Source of the DNA: Maea johnstoni
Taxonomy: Eukaryota; Annelida; Polychaeta; Spionida; Magelonidae
NCBI GenBank assembly: GCA_963942565.1
Contig: OZ012688.1
Span: 27,721,374-27,785,373 of the forward strand
Reading direction: 5' to 3'
DNA length: 64,000 nt
Position numbers and translations under genes: made by a program. Shown here in pieces: positions 27,391-62,572 of this stretch. The notes beneath the pieces are model-generated. The model was not told the DNA's origin. It saw only the letters and a list, made by a program, of their open reading frames with translations, and made no database searches. Numbering within the stretch: the first letter of the stretch is position 1; every line of letters begins with the position of its first letter.

Positions 27391-28079
27391 GTTGTATATT
27401 TATATATATATATTACTTATATAAAGGTAAAGCCAAAACATCGAAACCTTTTTTGTTTCAGCAAAGGGGAGTTTCCAGTTGTATCAGCTCTATAGTTCTC
27501 TTCTCTACGTACCTGTGTTGGATATCGGTTATCGACACTCTAGCCATGGAATTGTCTGAAGTGTCACAACTGTTAATTTTTAGATGGAGTTTCAGGTTTT
27601 CCGGATTATTTAGGAAGAGCTGATTTTGTCTGGATAAACTCGGTTCCTCAAATAATGCGCCAATTATCAGCATAATTATCACGCGAATAATCAGCATAAT
27701 TATCATCCTAGTATTTCATGATGATTGTATCTATTATCTACATAATTACCCCAAAAACCCATGCTTGCTATACTTCCCACGCACTAAATGTGTCCCACAT
27801 TTTAATGCAAGGAGACTCAAGAGGAATGGATACAACTGGAAAATTTCTGAATTTTGTGTCATTCTATCCATTTAATGCAACGAACGCCCAAGCACTCTCA
27901 TACTATTTAGTTTTGAACTCATTGTTCCAAATAATTCTATATATCAGATAAAATATCACGAATAAAGTTACACTTCAAACTTTAACATAAAGAAAATTTA
28001 ATACAACATTTAAATAAACATACAATTACTTACATGTTCTTTGTTGAAATTTATATTCATACACATTTACGTAACATTA

Positions 28080-28230
28080 ACCCGTCCAAAGCACAAGGAT
28101 GCCAAAATTTTTGTAAACCATTTAACCCTGTCATTCTGGTATTGACTAGAAAGTCCTTTCATATGAGTACCCATTTGCCAGGGTTTCAGTCGTTTTCAGA
28201 TTTTTTGCATCATTTTGTGGGGGTTCTGTT
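28080..28230 (-). mobile_element. MITE family A copy
   Basis: The minus-strand copy has GTCCAAAGCACAAGGAT, AACCCTGTCATTCTGGTATT and ATATGAGTACCCAT in the expected order. Confidence 0.7.
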
Positions 28231-28954
28231 CCAATCTATAGGTCTTATGTCGTTCTGATATAAAGTGATGACGAAACTCCCATACCGATAGACATGTGCT
28301 TTCAATATGCAAATCTATGACCTTCTTTTTGGTAAATTGTTTTGATAATAGTATTCTTACAAACCTTCATGCATTGACAAAGCAATAATGCAAATCCACC
28401 ATAAACAAAAATCTAAATCATTTCATAAAAAAAATATTTCAATTTTGTCTTAGAATGATGTATGTCCTTCATATGCGTTTCACGTAGAAAAGGTCTGCAA
28501 TGTTACCATTTAGCTTCGGCTTCTTGATGTATGGGATATGGTTTGGGTGATAACAGTAAAATAAAGTATCTCAAGGTTGATAATATTGTTCATTGGAATA
28601 TCTATCAACTCGTCTCCCTAGATAACTTGACTTCCGCAAGCGTCTCCTAAGCCTGAATATGTCATATAATTTAAGGAAGGAACTAATTTAGTAGCAAGAC
28701 TTTTCCGGAAATGTCAATATCTTCCGCTTTGTATGCAAGTAGAACTTCAATCATTGATAATCAAAAATAGAAATGTCAACTTCTTTCGCATATCATGCTA
28801 GTAGAACTTCAACCACTGATAATTAAAAAATGGAGTTTGGAATTCGCCCGAAAACAAATCTGTAGAGTCTTAAATCATTAACTAATGTAAGTTAATTAAG
28901 AAGTGCCCGTTAATATATTTTAAAGGCCTAGGGTGGGGAGACGTCGAACAAACC

Positions 28955-28958
<4 letters not shown>

Positions 28959-29040
<82 letters not shown>
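28959..29040. repeat. (TA)n array
   Basis: About 82 bp, upstream of the fold-back element. Confidence 0.95.
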
Positions 29041-29045
<5 letters not shown>

Positions 29046-29212
29046 TCATTTATATATAGTAACAATAACATAATAATATGACGTTTTATTCCCAATTGGG
29101 GGGAGTAGTGGGAGGAACATGTTTGTCGTCACCTACGCTTTTTGATAATTCTGCAGCTGTTCAAAACATTGCTAGCCGTAACTAGGAAAGACTTCCATCA
29201 ACCAACCTTTTA

Positions 29213-29418
29213 TATGGAACGCCGTTCTTGCAGAAAAGCACTATTTGTCTTTAAAGACAATTCATTTGTCTTTAAAGACAATTCATTTGTCTTTAAAGAC
29301 AATTCATTTGTCTTTAAAGACAATTGAATTGTCTTTAAAGACAAATGAATTGTCTTTAAAGACAAATGAATTGTCTTTAAAGACAAATAGTGCTTTTCTG
29401 CAAGAACGGCTTTCCATA
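29213..29418. mobile_element. 206-bp fold-back (palindromic) element with 6-bp target duplication
   Basis: The ends are TATGGAACGCCG and CGGCTTTCCATA. The inner 190 bp (29221-29410) reads the same on both strands except for one mismatched pair. The centre holds seven copies of the 12-bp palindrome GTCTTTAAAGAC (starts 29247, 29268, 29289, 29310, 29331, 29352, 29373) at exactly 21-bp spacing, separated by AATTCATTT-type spacers whose orientation flips at the centre. The direct repeat CTTTTA flanks both sides (29207-29212, 29419-29424). The organisation resembles Foldback-type or MITE DNA elements, with no coding capacity. Confidence 0.88.
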
Positions 29419-29827
29419 CTTTTATCTTTCTCGATTTATCACGCGGAAGTCTTTATTTGAAATCCTGGCACGTTCCGCAAACTGCTGGTTCTCTTTCCCA
29501 CTTCTTTAGCACAGACACGGAACAAACGGTTGATTATGTGAATTGAGACAAGGCACGTTTGTGGAAGTATGATGCTGATGTCGATCGTGGGGCTTCCCCC
29601 CGATGTTTGCAGAGTGGTGGTGTCTGCGATCCGATGATGCAAAACCCGTATTTCTGGAAAAATGGTATTCTCCGTTGTGAGTCATACAAAATCAACGTAC
29701 ACGTATATATACAAATGCGATATTCGATACGGTCATCATTTCCAAGGTAGTCAGTGAACAGGTGAACACCAGCAATACCTACAGGTCCTCAAGGTACTTA
29801 ATACAGGTAGGCATCACATCGCATGTT

Positions 29828-30206
<379 letters not shown>

Positions 30207-30264
30207 GTTAAACATTAAATATTTAGTTTCCCTTAACCATATCAATATTACCTTTCCTTTTTAG

Positions 30265-30611
30265 AAGAAGATGGCTTCATTTTGGCTTGCATGGTGCACA
30301 ATAGCCCTGTTGTCATCACTAACAACACCGGCGTCAGTAAACAACAAAGACAATGACAAAGGCAATAGTATCAACAACAAAAAGACAGAAAATCTTCTCA
30401 AGGGAGTGTGGGAAATACTGCAAGGAATGGCAGACACAGTGGAATCACTGGGAATCAAAAAGAAAATGGACGATGCCCCCAAAACAGCGCCACCTATACA
30501 CACATCCTTACATCTAAGTTCAACCCCCTCACCATTTCCAGCTAAGACGTGGTATTACATAACAGATATACAGAGATGGGTGAAGAAGATTGACAAATTC
30601 TTCTTAAGAAA
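30265..30611 (+). CDS. Signal-peptide exon of the secreted protein
   Basis: It starts after a CCTTTCCTTTTTAG acceptor with only six nt before the ATG. It encodes the signal peptide and a Lys/Asn-rich linker with an amphipathic stretch WEILQGMADTVESLG. The donor is GTAGGT, and without splicing the frame stops three codons later, so the short open frame here is not the whole protein. Confidence 0.8.
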
Positions 30612-33600
30612 GTAGGTATATATTTTTCTATTTTTTCTAAGAAAAGAAAATGTTTTGCTTTGAATTCATTTAAGGTGGCTTATGGGATTAATTTGCCAAT
30701 ATAGAAACATTTTGAGTTTTTTGCATATGTTAAAGCCTACATCCTTTTCCTCATAATCAGATCTATTGTGAATGACTAGGCAATCACCGAGCAGAGTGAG
30801 AGACCATCCTTTACAGAAGCCCCCATAAACTTGTGCACAAGCAGGAAATTTGCCCTTTTCTCCATATCGAATTTCACAAAAACATGGCCGCATCAAACAT
30901 GCGTTTTTTTGGCATCAACAATGTAAACGAAATTGCCTAAAATGTGGCATATTTATAGCTAATGGTGTTTCGGTGGGACGGGTATCACAGTCTGAAAGCT
31001 GAAAATGAATTTTTTCTCATTTTCAAAAAAAGAAATCATCTTTACCACTTGGTGTCTGGTAATAGAAAGCCATGAATAAGCAATGGAGTCAAACATATAG
31101 GCCTTTATTTCAGGACTGGTTTTTGTTGTTAGAATATATCATGTGACCTCACCCACATTCTGATAACCTTAATTGATTATTCACACACAATTACTTCCGC
31201 AATCGTTAGTTGTTTGTCTGCAACACTTCCCCATCATTATCTTCCATTACTTCCCTGTATATCAAGATAAGACTGCTATTGTGTAAACAAATCTTTATGA
31301 TACTATATCATTCGAAGTACTACATCTAGAGGCCAATAAACTAGAGGCCACACATTTTGAAACAATCCTCGAGCGATCTCCGGGCGGGACAACCTATGCA
31401 CACATAAAGAGAAAAGACAAACTTGGACTCGTCCGATGGACACAAATATTTCTGCCAATGGTGGTAGGCTTATCTTACCAAGTCTGCCTGTACATGTATA
31501 AGTACTTGTTATCGACAATGCATCCCTTTGTCCCCATAGAATACTGTATCAGTGACTGAAAAACCTACTTATATAGATCGCATAACAAATTGATATTCAG
31601 AAGGGTCTCCACACATTTCCCCTGAGGAACACTGCATCAAAATATCCAATCTTTGCAGAATCAATCATGGAAGTGTAGACTCATCAAAGAAATCCGGTTC
31701 CTTATCAAGCAAATATGAGATGCCATCTCAATCACATCGTGAAGGTAAGTCAAATGAACCTTTAAATGAAATATTCTAAACAAATGAATTTCAGAATCTC
31801 TATAGTATTTTGCAGCATCCGTCGTATTCGACTTTAGTATCTAAACTACTACTGAAGTAAATGGTATATGGACTAAACGAAAATGCAAAAAGTAAAAACT
31901 CAATACAAACAGACATGTATTGTACCTATATGAGGTACACTGATATAAAGAAGTGCAAACGCACTTAAATGTAGAAAACGAAACAGCGACTACCACAAAG
32001 TAAATCGAAAGAGACACGGATACTTATGGAAACAATAGCGAAAATATCCATCTGGGCAAAATACCTGTTTGACGTGTCAATAAAGAAAGGTGATAAGGGA
32101 ACCAGCAGAATAGTGTCATGGATTTGTAACACCTTAAAGATATAAGCATAGAAGTATATAAACAGTAAAAAAGGGGGGATCCATTAGGCATCTTTTATTC
32201 ATAATTTATTTCTCTCTTTCTATATATATAGGTAGGCAGTAATACAAGGAACCAAGCCTTCGATGTTTTATCAAGCATTTAATATGTCATACATAAAAAG
32301 TTTATTATAAGCATACCTGAACAGCATACTTTAATTTGAGCACATACCTTATATTGCATGCGATCAAATTGTTAGGGAGTTTTCATATTCGCTTTTTATG
32401 CCAAACAAAGATAAATCATGAAAAGCCAGTAGTAAATGATGGGAAAAAGGTGAGAAAGAACACCGCCTGACCCTAAGTCACTGGTAACCGTATCCTTTGA
32501 GCTTGTCCTGAACCCCAGCCCTTATGATCTTAGCTTTATTATGGTCCATGTATGAATCTGGTAATTTTGAATTTTGATATTTTCTTTACAGTCGAGTCTG
32601 AACCATGTGGAGAAAGCACAACGATCAAATGCTACGTAGCATTTAAGTTGAATCTAACGTCACCAGAAAACATATGTACTGCACTGAATGTAAGTATTAA
32701 CCCACCAAAAATACCCTAGGCCTGACAACTATTCAATTAACGATGATTCCATAGCTTTATATAAATCAGAAAATTTAGAACAAGAACTGTGAAATTATCC
32801 CGAATCCTATTTGATATTGCTGTGGTATTCTGCGTTAAATCATAGGAGGGTGTTTAGATCATATGGGTGCATTCACCAATGTATCCTACAAAATTCATCT
32901 ACGCTTATTCCATGTTTGTATCTATGTACAGTGTATAGTCTTTAACCCGTATGCTGCTGGTAATTTAATTGACCAACACAAAATGATGCAAAAAACCCTG
33001 AAAAATGACTAAAGCCCTGACACATTGGTACTCATCTGAGAGTACTCACCAAGTGCTATTCGATGGATGTAAAAGTTGGGGTGCCTTTTAGTAGTTCAGG
33101 TTCACGCACATTTAAAGTGGTGCGATTTAATAACCAAAAGTCGCTTGGTTGATGTGAGTTGTTTTATTGATGTCCTCCAACATTACAAGTATTATTATAC
33201 AAAGTTTCTCTGCTACATCTCATCCTTAGATGGTTTCAATTCGTCTTGCTGTCACTTCCCATCTCCTCCCAGCCTGATTCACTGTCTGTCCCCGTCTCTC
33301 CCCAACTGATTATCTTGGCTGAAACATCCCTTTTTAAGGCCTTGCAATTGCACGATTGCCTTTACCAATACCTAGTTTCTAGCCAATTACAGTCAAAGTT
33401 ATTGATATCAACCAATTAGAATTAAGTTCTAGTCAGTTATACAAACTTTTCTGTGAAGTTATCAGGTTCCCACGATACCGTAGTTCCATCGGTACCACTG
33501 TCTTTATTGAACAAAGGACTGTCTATGTTTTGATCAACATGTTTTTGTCAACTAAGCAACAAGTACCAGGTGCGCCCATTCAGGGTAAACCGAATTTAAG

Positions 33601-36420
33601 TTTTATCGATATTACGCACGGAATACATCAATTACCTTTGTATAAGATATATTTATCCTTTTGGTCAAAACAAGTCTTTGTTCTCTAGAATCGAATTGAT
33701 TGGATTTTGATGTTTACCAAGCTCCCACCAGATAATGCAATTTCATTTGTGATGATCAAAGATATATTTATCCTTTGGTCAAAACAAGCCTTTGTCTTAA
33801 ATAATTGAATTTGGATTTTACCGGATATTTCGAAATTCTAATTTAAATATCTATACACACCAAGTTCGGACTTTATATAATCAATACCAGTGCTTGTGCA
33901 ATCCGGTCTTTCCCATATGATTCACCACTTCCGTGTGGGTGCAAACAATGACCATTGTTATGCAAGAGCGTGTCCAGACATACAGCACCCTATTTCGGTA
34001 GCCGTTTTGCCCACGCTCGTCATGTGCAATAGCGTGTCCAGACATGCAGTACCCTATTTCGGCAGCCGCTATGGAAACGCTTGTCATGTGCCCACTCAAC
34101 CAGTTTGTGGTTCGGTACACTGCCCATGATAATTGTGTGTCTTCTTAATTTAGACTTAGGGTTAACCCCTAACTTCTTGCACAACTACCGAGCGAACCAA
34201 TCATAGAGAAATCACTACTCACATCTTTTAGTATTAAATTAATTAGCAATAAACATATGAAAACTACTAAAATACTCAATATTTTACATGGATACTATCA
34301 TGACAGGGTTTGGATGGTTTTCAATTCAGATTATTCATGATCTGTTCTCTTTCATTGCTTAATGATACTTCTAGTTTGAATTAAAGAAAAACAACAATAT
34401 GCACTATCGACAGATATAAAAAAGTATTAACTCGTCATAGCACCTACTCTACCCAGATAAAGGGATCGTGCTATATTGAACCAACCAATTCTAAGGCTAC
34501 TTTCGTCCAAAGGACAAGGATACAAAGGTTTTGAAGACCATGTATACCCTGTCATGCTGGTATTCATTGGACTGCTCTCACTGAGTACTCTCAGATGAGT
34601 ACCAATGTACCACGGTTTCTGTCATTCTTCAGGTATTTGCATCATTTTATATTTAGCCATCAGCAGCATAAGGGTTAATAATAGCATTATTCTCCGAGTG
34701 TAAACTGCCCTGAGAGCTACTTGTGCTTAAAGTAACTGTGTGCAATTTCCGCAGCATCACTTCAATTCGACCCTACTTTGAGGATTATGTGGGAGGAAGA
34801 CACTGCGTACCTTTTATAACAGATTTACTGATTCAATTAATGTGATTCCAGGAAACGTGAAAATTGATAAAAAATGATTGCTCAAAGTCTAGACAAATCG
34901 ATTGTTTGTTGAACCAAAATATCCAGGTTCTGCTTACCTAAATATTATCTTACTGAAAAAACATGTTCGACTTAATATATGAACTTCATTATATATTGAT
35001 GCACATGAATCGAAAGTAAAACCGTTACAATGGTTTCGGAATCAGCTATTCCCGATACCTGGCATGCCCGCACTTTTTATGTAGAAATTGAATGTATTTA
35101 CATCGTGAATTAGAGAATGCCATGAATACTTCTCCACTGTAATTAGATAGTTTTAAACAATTATCGAACAAAGCATTTGATGCAGTAATTAGCGATCTGT
35201 TCCGAAATGCCTTAAGATATACTTTAATAGTAGAAAATGGAGAAGATACGCAAGATTTTCATAAAAAGTGGTCACGAATGTTTAAGAAAATCTAAGTAGC
35301 AATGTACCAGCTCGTACGGAATTGAAAAAACCTTTAAGTAGAGGGTTTGGGTTCAAATAAAGGAAACAATGTAAGAGGTGTATGAGTGAGAGTGGAAACA
35401 TGTCAGGAGGGGAAAACCTGAAGAAGAGTGTACTATGTATGGAATAATTATGTATTGTTCACCTGCGAGTGACCTATCTCTATACTTATTCAAATGATAT
35501 GAATATGAAGTAAACACATGTGCATGGACAAGTTAAAAAAGGTACAAAATGCTAGCTATTCTTTTTTTATTTCAGGAAATGAGAATGTGCCTACGCAGTC
35601 ACGATAAAGATTGCCGTGGACTTACCCGGTTGGACATGGCTCTAGAGATAGTTCAAGGAGGCTTTGAGGAAAATGGTGTATGTGCTAAACAAGACTTAGA
35701 AGGTAGGCTTTCATTGTTATATGTTCTGAAGATTATTCCTGAACTTTTAAAAATAATTCCATGGAGGCTTATCAAATCTTATAATGAGTTTGAATGCAAT
35801 ACCTGTTCGAATGGTGGTTCTAGCCAGTTTGTATTGTGCTGGATCCGAAATTATTCATCAACTTTGTAACTTAATTCATCGATATCAATTGAATAAAGAA
35901 AAAGAGCGTTACTAATGACTTCCTGAGATGTCATTTCGTGACATAAGAGGTTTCATCTACTCACTACCCTTTGCTTATAAGTAACATATTTTCCCTGTAG
36001 AAGTTTTTGAAGCCAATAAAACAGTCATAATTTTTGTAAAGAAGGCTGTATTATTTTCATGCGGACGGTGCCTAATATTTTAATCGAATCAAAATACATT
36101 GCAATTACGAACTATTCCATTGAGTTTGTAAATATTGCAGTGATTATGATGTTAATCTGGTCCTTTTATTTCTTTTTTTAGGTTCTGATAAAGAGGAAAC
36201 ATGCGTACGAACAAAATGTACTAACTGCGTGAGACGATATGCTGATGACGTAACACAGAAAGATGGTGATACGTGTGACGTCATTGAAAGCTTGCGCCAT
36301 TGTTTACATCATCGAGCTCTTCAATGCGGCTCTGTTTTGGGTAGAAAACTGTATATTGGACTTCAGATATGGCAGCATGCTTATAGAAAGATAGGAATAT
36401 GTGCATCTGCGGAGGAGTAA
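30271..36420 (+). CDS. Secreted protein with duplicated six-cysteine module, 296 residues
   Basis: Family not recognised. Exons are 30265-30611 (ATG at 30271), 31659-31744, 32592-32689, 35576-35702 and 36182-36420, with AG/GT borders and phases that keep one open frame to TAA. The N-terminus MASFWLAWCTIALLSSLT is a signal peptide, probably cleaved before SVNN. Residues 25-142 are Lys/Ser/Asn-rich without Cys. The C-terminal half has two modules with the same Cys spacing: C148-x7-C156-x14-C171-x8-C180-x7-C188-x22-C211, and C225-x7-C233-x15-C249-x8-C258-x7-C266-x24-C291. C230 is extra and may be free. One N-glycosylation sequon (NLT, 163) is visible. Spacers look helical, loosely like nematode DUF19-type domains (weak inference). 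A leader exon lies upstream, since the first coding exon starts with an acceptor. Confidence 0.82.
30716..31040 (+). repeat. Dispersed repeat, uninterrupted copy
   Basis: Same order of landmarks as 26590-26995 without the (GA)n expansion. It lies in intron 1 of the secreted-protein gene. Confidence 0.8.
32592..35702 (+). CDS. Two exons carrying cysteine module 1
   Basis: Exon 32592-32689 holds C148, C156 and C171, with TIKCYVAFKLNLT. Exon 35576-35702 holds C180, C188 and C211, with EMRMCLRSHDKDC. A phase-0 intron of 2.9 kb splits the module between C171 and C180, whereas module 2 is in a single exon. Confidence 0.8.
32940..33090 (+). mobile_element. MITE family A copy
   Basis: It starts TTTAACCCGTATGCTGCTGG and contains GGTACTCATCTGAGAGTACTC. 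Confidence 0.72.
33640..33825 (+). repeat. Two direct copies of a 60-bp segment
   Basis: AAGATATATTTATCCTTT followed by GGTCAAAACAAG and CTTTGT occurs at about 33646 and 33758. Confidence 0.75.
33962..34089 (+). repeat. Tandem duplication, 64-bp unit x 2
   Basis: Both units carry AGCGTGTCCAGACAT, CCCTATTTCGG and CGTCATGT/TGTCATGT. Open frames on both strands here come from this duplication. Confidence 0.85.
34494..34679 (-). mobile_element. MITE family A copy, near full length
   Basis: On the minus strand it runs from TTAACCCTTATGCTGCTG to CCTTTGGACGAAAGTAGCC. Confidence 0.75.
36182..36420 (+). CDS. Last exon, cysteine module 2
   Basis: It starts after TTTCTTTTTTTAG and encodes residues 218-296: CVRTKCTNCVRRYADD, CDVIESLRHCLHHRALQC and a final QIWQHAYRKIGIC segment, then TAA. 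The intron phase (1 nt in) equals that of the 31744|32592 junction, which is compatible with duplication of a module-sized genomic block. Confidence 0.82.
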
Positions 36421-36622
36421 TACAGCTTTATTTATTGCAATCAACGTTTCAATGCAAGCAGGATACTGTGCCTTATATTACTATACTTTCACTACTGTTA
36501 TTATGAACCCACACCTTTTAATTATATTGTATTGTTTATTTACCACTTTTCAAGAAATGAAATCATTAAAAGAAAAGAAATGATATACAGAAATAACACG
36601 TATAAAGCATAATTGTAAGGAA

Positions 36623-36628
36623 AATAAA
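36623..36628 (+). terminator. Poly(A) signal of the secreted-protein gene
   Basis: An AATAAA lies about 200 nt after the stop codon in an AT-rich 3' region. Confidence 0.5.
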
Positions 36629-36629
36629 A

Positions 36630-39600
36630 GGAACTTAATACTGTCAAAATCTGAAGTAAAACCTCAAAACTTGAGGTGCATTGATGTACATGTATAAGAG
36701 TCTCATATGCAAACATTTTCTTCGAAAACTTTAAGAACTGTCACAGTTTGACTATTTTTGAGGAACAGTGTTTTTTAGGGTATCGTCTTTATATTTTTGC
36801 GTATGTTTTTGACGATCAACAACTAAGAACAAGATTAGGTTAAGAAGACATCTAATCAGAGTTAATACTTATGTTACATACTTTATAGCATCCCAACAGT
36901 TATCAAAGAAATTAGTGTTAAACATTTTGTTATGTGGTGAAACTCAAATGTGAAGTTGTCTTTACTACTAGATTTCGTACTCACATTGGGGTTCGCCTAT
37001 AATCTAACATGAAACCGCGTGTATTAATTCAATGATATATCTATTTTTCTAAACCAAAGTTTTACACTATTTTCCCAAGTGCTTAATGTTATTGATGTAT
37101 TGAAATTTATCAGTCGAATATTCGAAGTATTTTGTTAGTGTGTCAGTACACAGCATTCAAACGACTGTAAACGTTTTATTTTTGTATTGGTATTAACCAA
37201 AGTGATACAACTGATCTGAATAAAGTTGCCTTAATAATGTGGTTATCAGGTTTGTTTATATTTCATCATGATGAGTTATGTCATAGACAATTATCAATAG
37301 AACATCACCTTTAGGTAGGAATGGGTTTCCTTTGGATGACCTAACTTTTTCTTTGTGTGTGGACATTCTATAAAGGCGTGGACCATTGACTCACCATAAT
37401 TATTACACTAAGTGCATTTAGGACCATAAAGTGTATTCATTTTGTTTATTTTGGAATTCCCGCCACTCTGTGATGAATAACATAAAACTTCAAAATAGCA
37501 GATACTGCGAAGAGTGGGTCTTTCCAGGGAAACAATATCGTTGATATCATAGTTTTAATGACCAAAAAGATTATTCATAGAAATAGACTGAGAGTTAAAA
37601 TTTCTTATTTGAACTAAGTCAAATATCTGATATTCATGCAAATGAGGATAGAAGATTTTGCCAAAGTAGAAATGTGAATAATTTCCATAGAGAATGGCAA
37701 TTTTTGAACAGAAATATATACAAACCGTTCTCCTAATGATATTCTTATAACAAATTAAACATTACCTTAATGGAAATGCACTTATTTGAGTATAAACCAT
37801 GCATATATTTGAGAAATTAAACAGAAGGGTATGAATGGGTTAATTAAGAGACACATTGTATTTGTTCCCAACGTCACTGAAAGAAAAACTGTACGCACAA
37901 GTTCAGAAAAATGTTTATTCACAGATATTTACATTAGCTTTCCTCTCAGAAGATTCCATTACTTCCAAAACCACTGATTCCGCGTTAAAGCGTTAAAATA
38001 CTATGTACACACGTATGTAGTGCTGAAGCAGTTGTTTAATAAGTTGGTAGTTTTTTCGTGAGAGTATAATTATTATAGTTGTGCAGACGCAATACCTAAA
38101 AGTGTACTTCTATTTATATTGAAATCTGACCAGAAAAGAGCATATGATATGATACGGATCCATCGAAATTTAAGACATGAAAATGAGTTAGATTAGTATT
38201 CAGTTAGGATAGGTTACAAATAGGTTAATGTTTTGACGTAACTTTAAAAAAGGTAGCACGTAACGCATATCTGTTTCAGTTGACTTATAAAAATCTTTGG
38301 TACTTACATTCGAAATAAACAATAATGTTTGAATATGTTTCTGAAATAATGAACGATATCAAGGTTTCAATCCTCTGGAAAATCGGACTTAGCATGAAGA
38401 CAATTAAAGTTTATATAGGAAAAAATGCGTCGACCCAATACAAATGGTGATGTGACAAAATGCTGGTTACTGCACGTAAAACGCCGCCTCGTACGTAGAA
38501 AGTACTGTCTCTTACCAAAAGATGGCGCCTTTACGCAAATAAATCCTCCTAAAGAGAATCATCTTCGTAAATGTGTGACTCGCATTAATTCGCTTTTTGT
38601 ACATTAGAGAGCAAATAAACATGTAACGATCCGTATGGGATGATATATTTTCTTTTGTATTTTCCGTCACATTAGTACTTATATTGCCTTTCTTTAATGT
38701 AGATACATGATATATGATTTGCGAAGTATGCGCTTACCTTTGGTTGAAATACAATACGATGACACATATGTACTTATAGATGCAATAAAACCATAAAAAA
38801 TCGAAAAAAATATCTGACTAAATGTGCACCGTTATAAACGATTTAGAAAGAAAGAGGACTTAAACCATCTCTTCGTAACACTTTAGAAGATGTACATATA
38901 TCATAGTGGGGTATGGTCGTTTTGTCAAGTCTGGCCGTCTAGACTCCATAGTCTAACTTACCGGCTATTATAACATTAGTGTATTTTATGCTTTACTATA
39001 TTTGGGCCATTATGTATTACATACTTGTGGAAGAGTTACTTCATATACATATACTTTATAGTCTGGACTTGCAATAAAGGTCTTATGGTGGACGGCTGGC
39101 CAATCTGGAGTTGGGTGACAGTCTGTTTGGTACAGGTATCAGAGATCTGTAATGCTTGACGTATGGCAATAGGTAGGATAAAGTGGTCATATATCACAAA
39201 CATAAAACTACACCATAGGCAGCAGAGGTATTTTTACTTTCTATATTTGTACTTGAATTTAATACACATACGCATTTCATTTAACAATTATTGCTTAAGA
39301 GTTTCTCTCTAGAAATTGCCGTCTGCATCTATGATACGTTTGACAATAACTTTGGAATAGAAAAGAATTTATATGATATTTGACATTTTTCAGTGGTGTT
39401 CTAATTAATATTTCTTCCACAAATATTTCCCCAACTTTGCTTTTGCTTGGAAATTTCATGAATATTATCAGGGTGTTTTTGGCCACAATGAGCATTGGAT
39501 TGAAATTGTAAAATATAGATACTGTACTTTAGAGGCCACAATGGATTCTTGCTAGACTGACGAATATAAAACAGGTTTAGGATTCATATATGCATTAGAA

Positions 39601-40520
39601 ATATTTATAATAGAATAACTCAAAATATTTTTTTTATTAGTAAGATAACTATGCATGATCAAATGATAATTTATCAGCTTCATAATGTACACTTACGACA
39701 TATCATTAAGATAAACAATACTCATAACTATTGTCCCAATTATCAAAGCCGGATTATAACGAAAGCCTTTCTTTGCCAAAAAAACAACAACTAAAATTGC
39801 AAGATAAGGGAAATTAAATTGGTATTGAAATTTGAATCATTGCCACATTTTCCGCGATTGTGACGAGTTGATAGTTAATAGTGAGGAAAACCAGACTATC
39901 TCGAAATACACACTACCATCAACTAACCCTAAGTCACTGGCAACTTTCTCACATGACTCAAGTGAAATTTGGTACCTCCATTCTCGATTCCTATGTCTCA
40001 AACAAGATATTTACTCTACCAAATGCATTTGCCTTGTGTAGTTTGCTATACATTTGTACTTTATGTCAGTATATACGATATGGTATTTATAGATGATATA
40101 TAAAATATTGTATCTATGTGAAATAATAAAATCCGATTAGAGACTTGTGTGATTTGAAATTTATAAAGAAAAGTGAGATTTGAATTCGGGCTTTGTGCGG
40201 TAATGCAACATAGATAGAATACTCAGCCATGGAGGCAGCCCTACCAGATCACGGACAGAATTGGTTAGTACATGCCTAGATGAAAAATTAGTGGATATGA
40301 AACCCGCTGGTCAACCCGAACAGGCTGGCTGCGGCGAATAGCCCAAAGTCGTGTTCTGCTCATGCTGGTGTGCAAGTTTCGCAACTTGGTGTAAATGATA
40401 TGAGAGCCCTCATTGGTCTTTCTCTCCTAGTGACGTCACACTCATGCCAGATTCGAGAGCCCTGACATAGCCAGGCCTTCACTAAAGCGCATATAGTAAT
40501 TGGTCTCTCGGTACATAACC
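36630..40520. other. Intergenic interval between convergent genes; no gene seen
   Basis: AT-rich sequence holds a family B MITE (39281-39505), a partial SINE-like piece near 39915 and scattered short open frames without splice or domain support. Confidence 0.55.
39281..39505 (+). mobile_element. MITE family B copy, diverged
   Basis: It runs from TTAACAATTATTGCTTAAGAG to TTTTTGGCCACAATGAGCATTGG with the family's internal landmarks. Confidence 0.68.
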
Positions 40521-40525
40521 ATTCT

Positions 40526-40531
40526 TTTATT
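40526..40531 (-). terminator. Poly(A) signal of the GPR158-like gene
   Basis: AATAAA on the minus strand, about 95 nt past the stop codon. Confidence 0.5.
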
Positions 40532-40623
40532 CATCTACATGTAAGGTACATGTAGGCAATGTGGGAATAAGAGACATTCCCCTTTTGTGAGATTTCCAGT
40601 TGACCATCACGATGCTTTAACCA

Positions 40624-62572
<21,949 letters not shown>

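Noticed and set aside
33881-34129. Overlapping open frames on both strands
   Set aside because: They are explained by the 64-bp tandem duplication; no domain or splice context.
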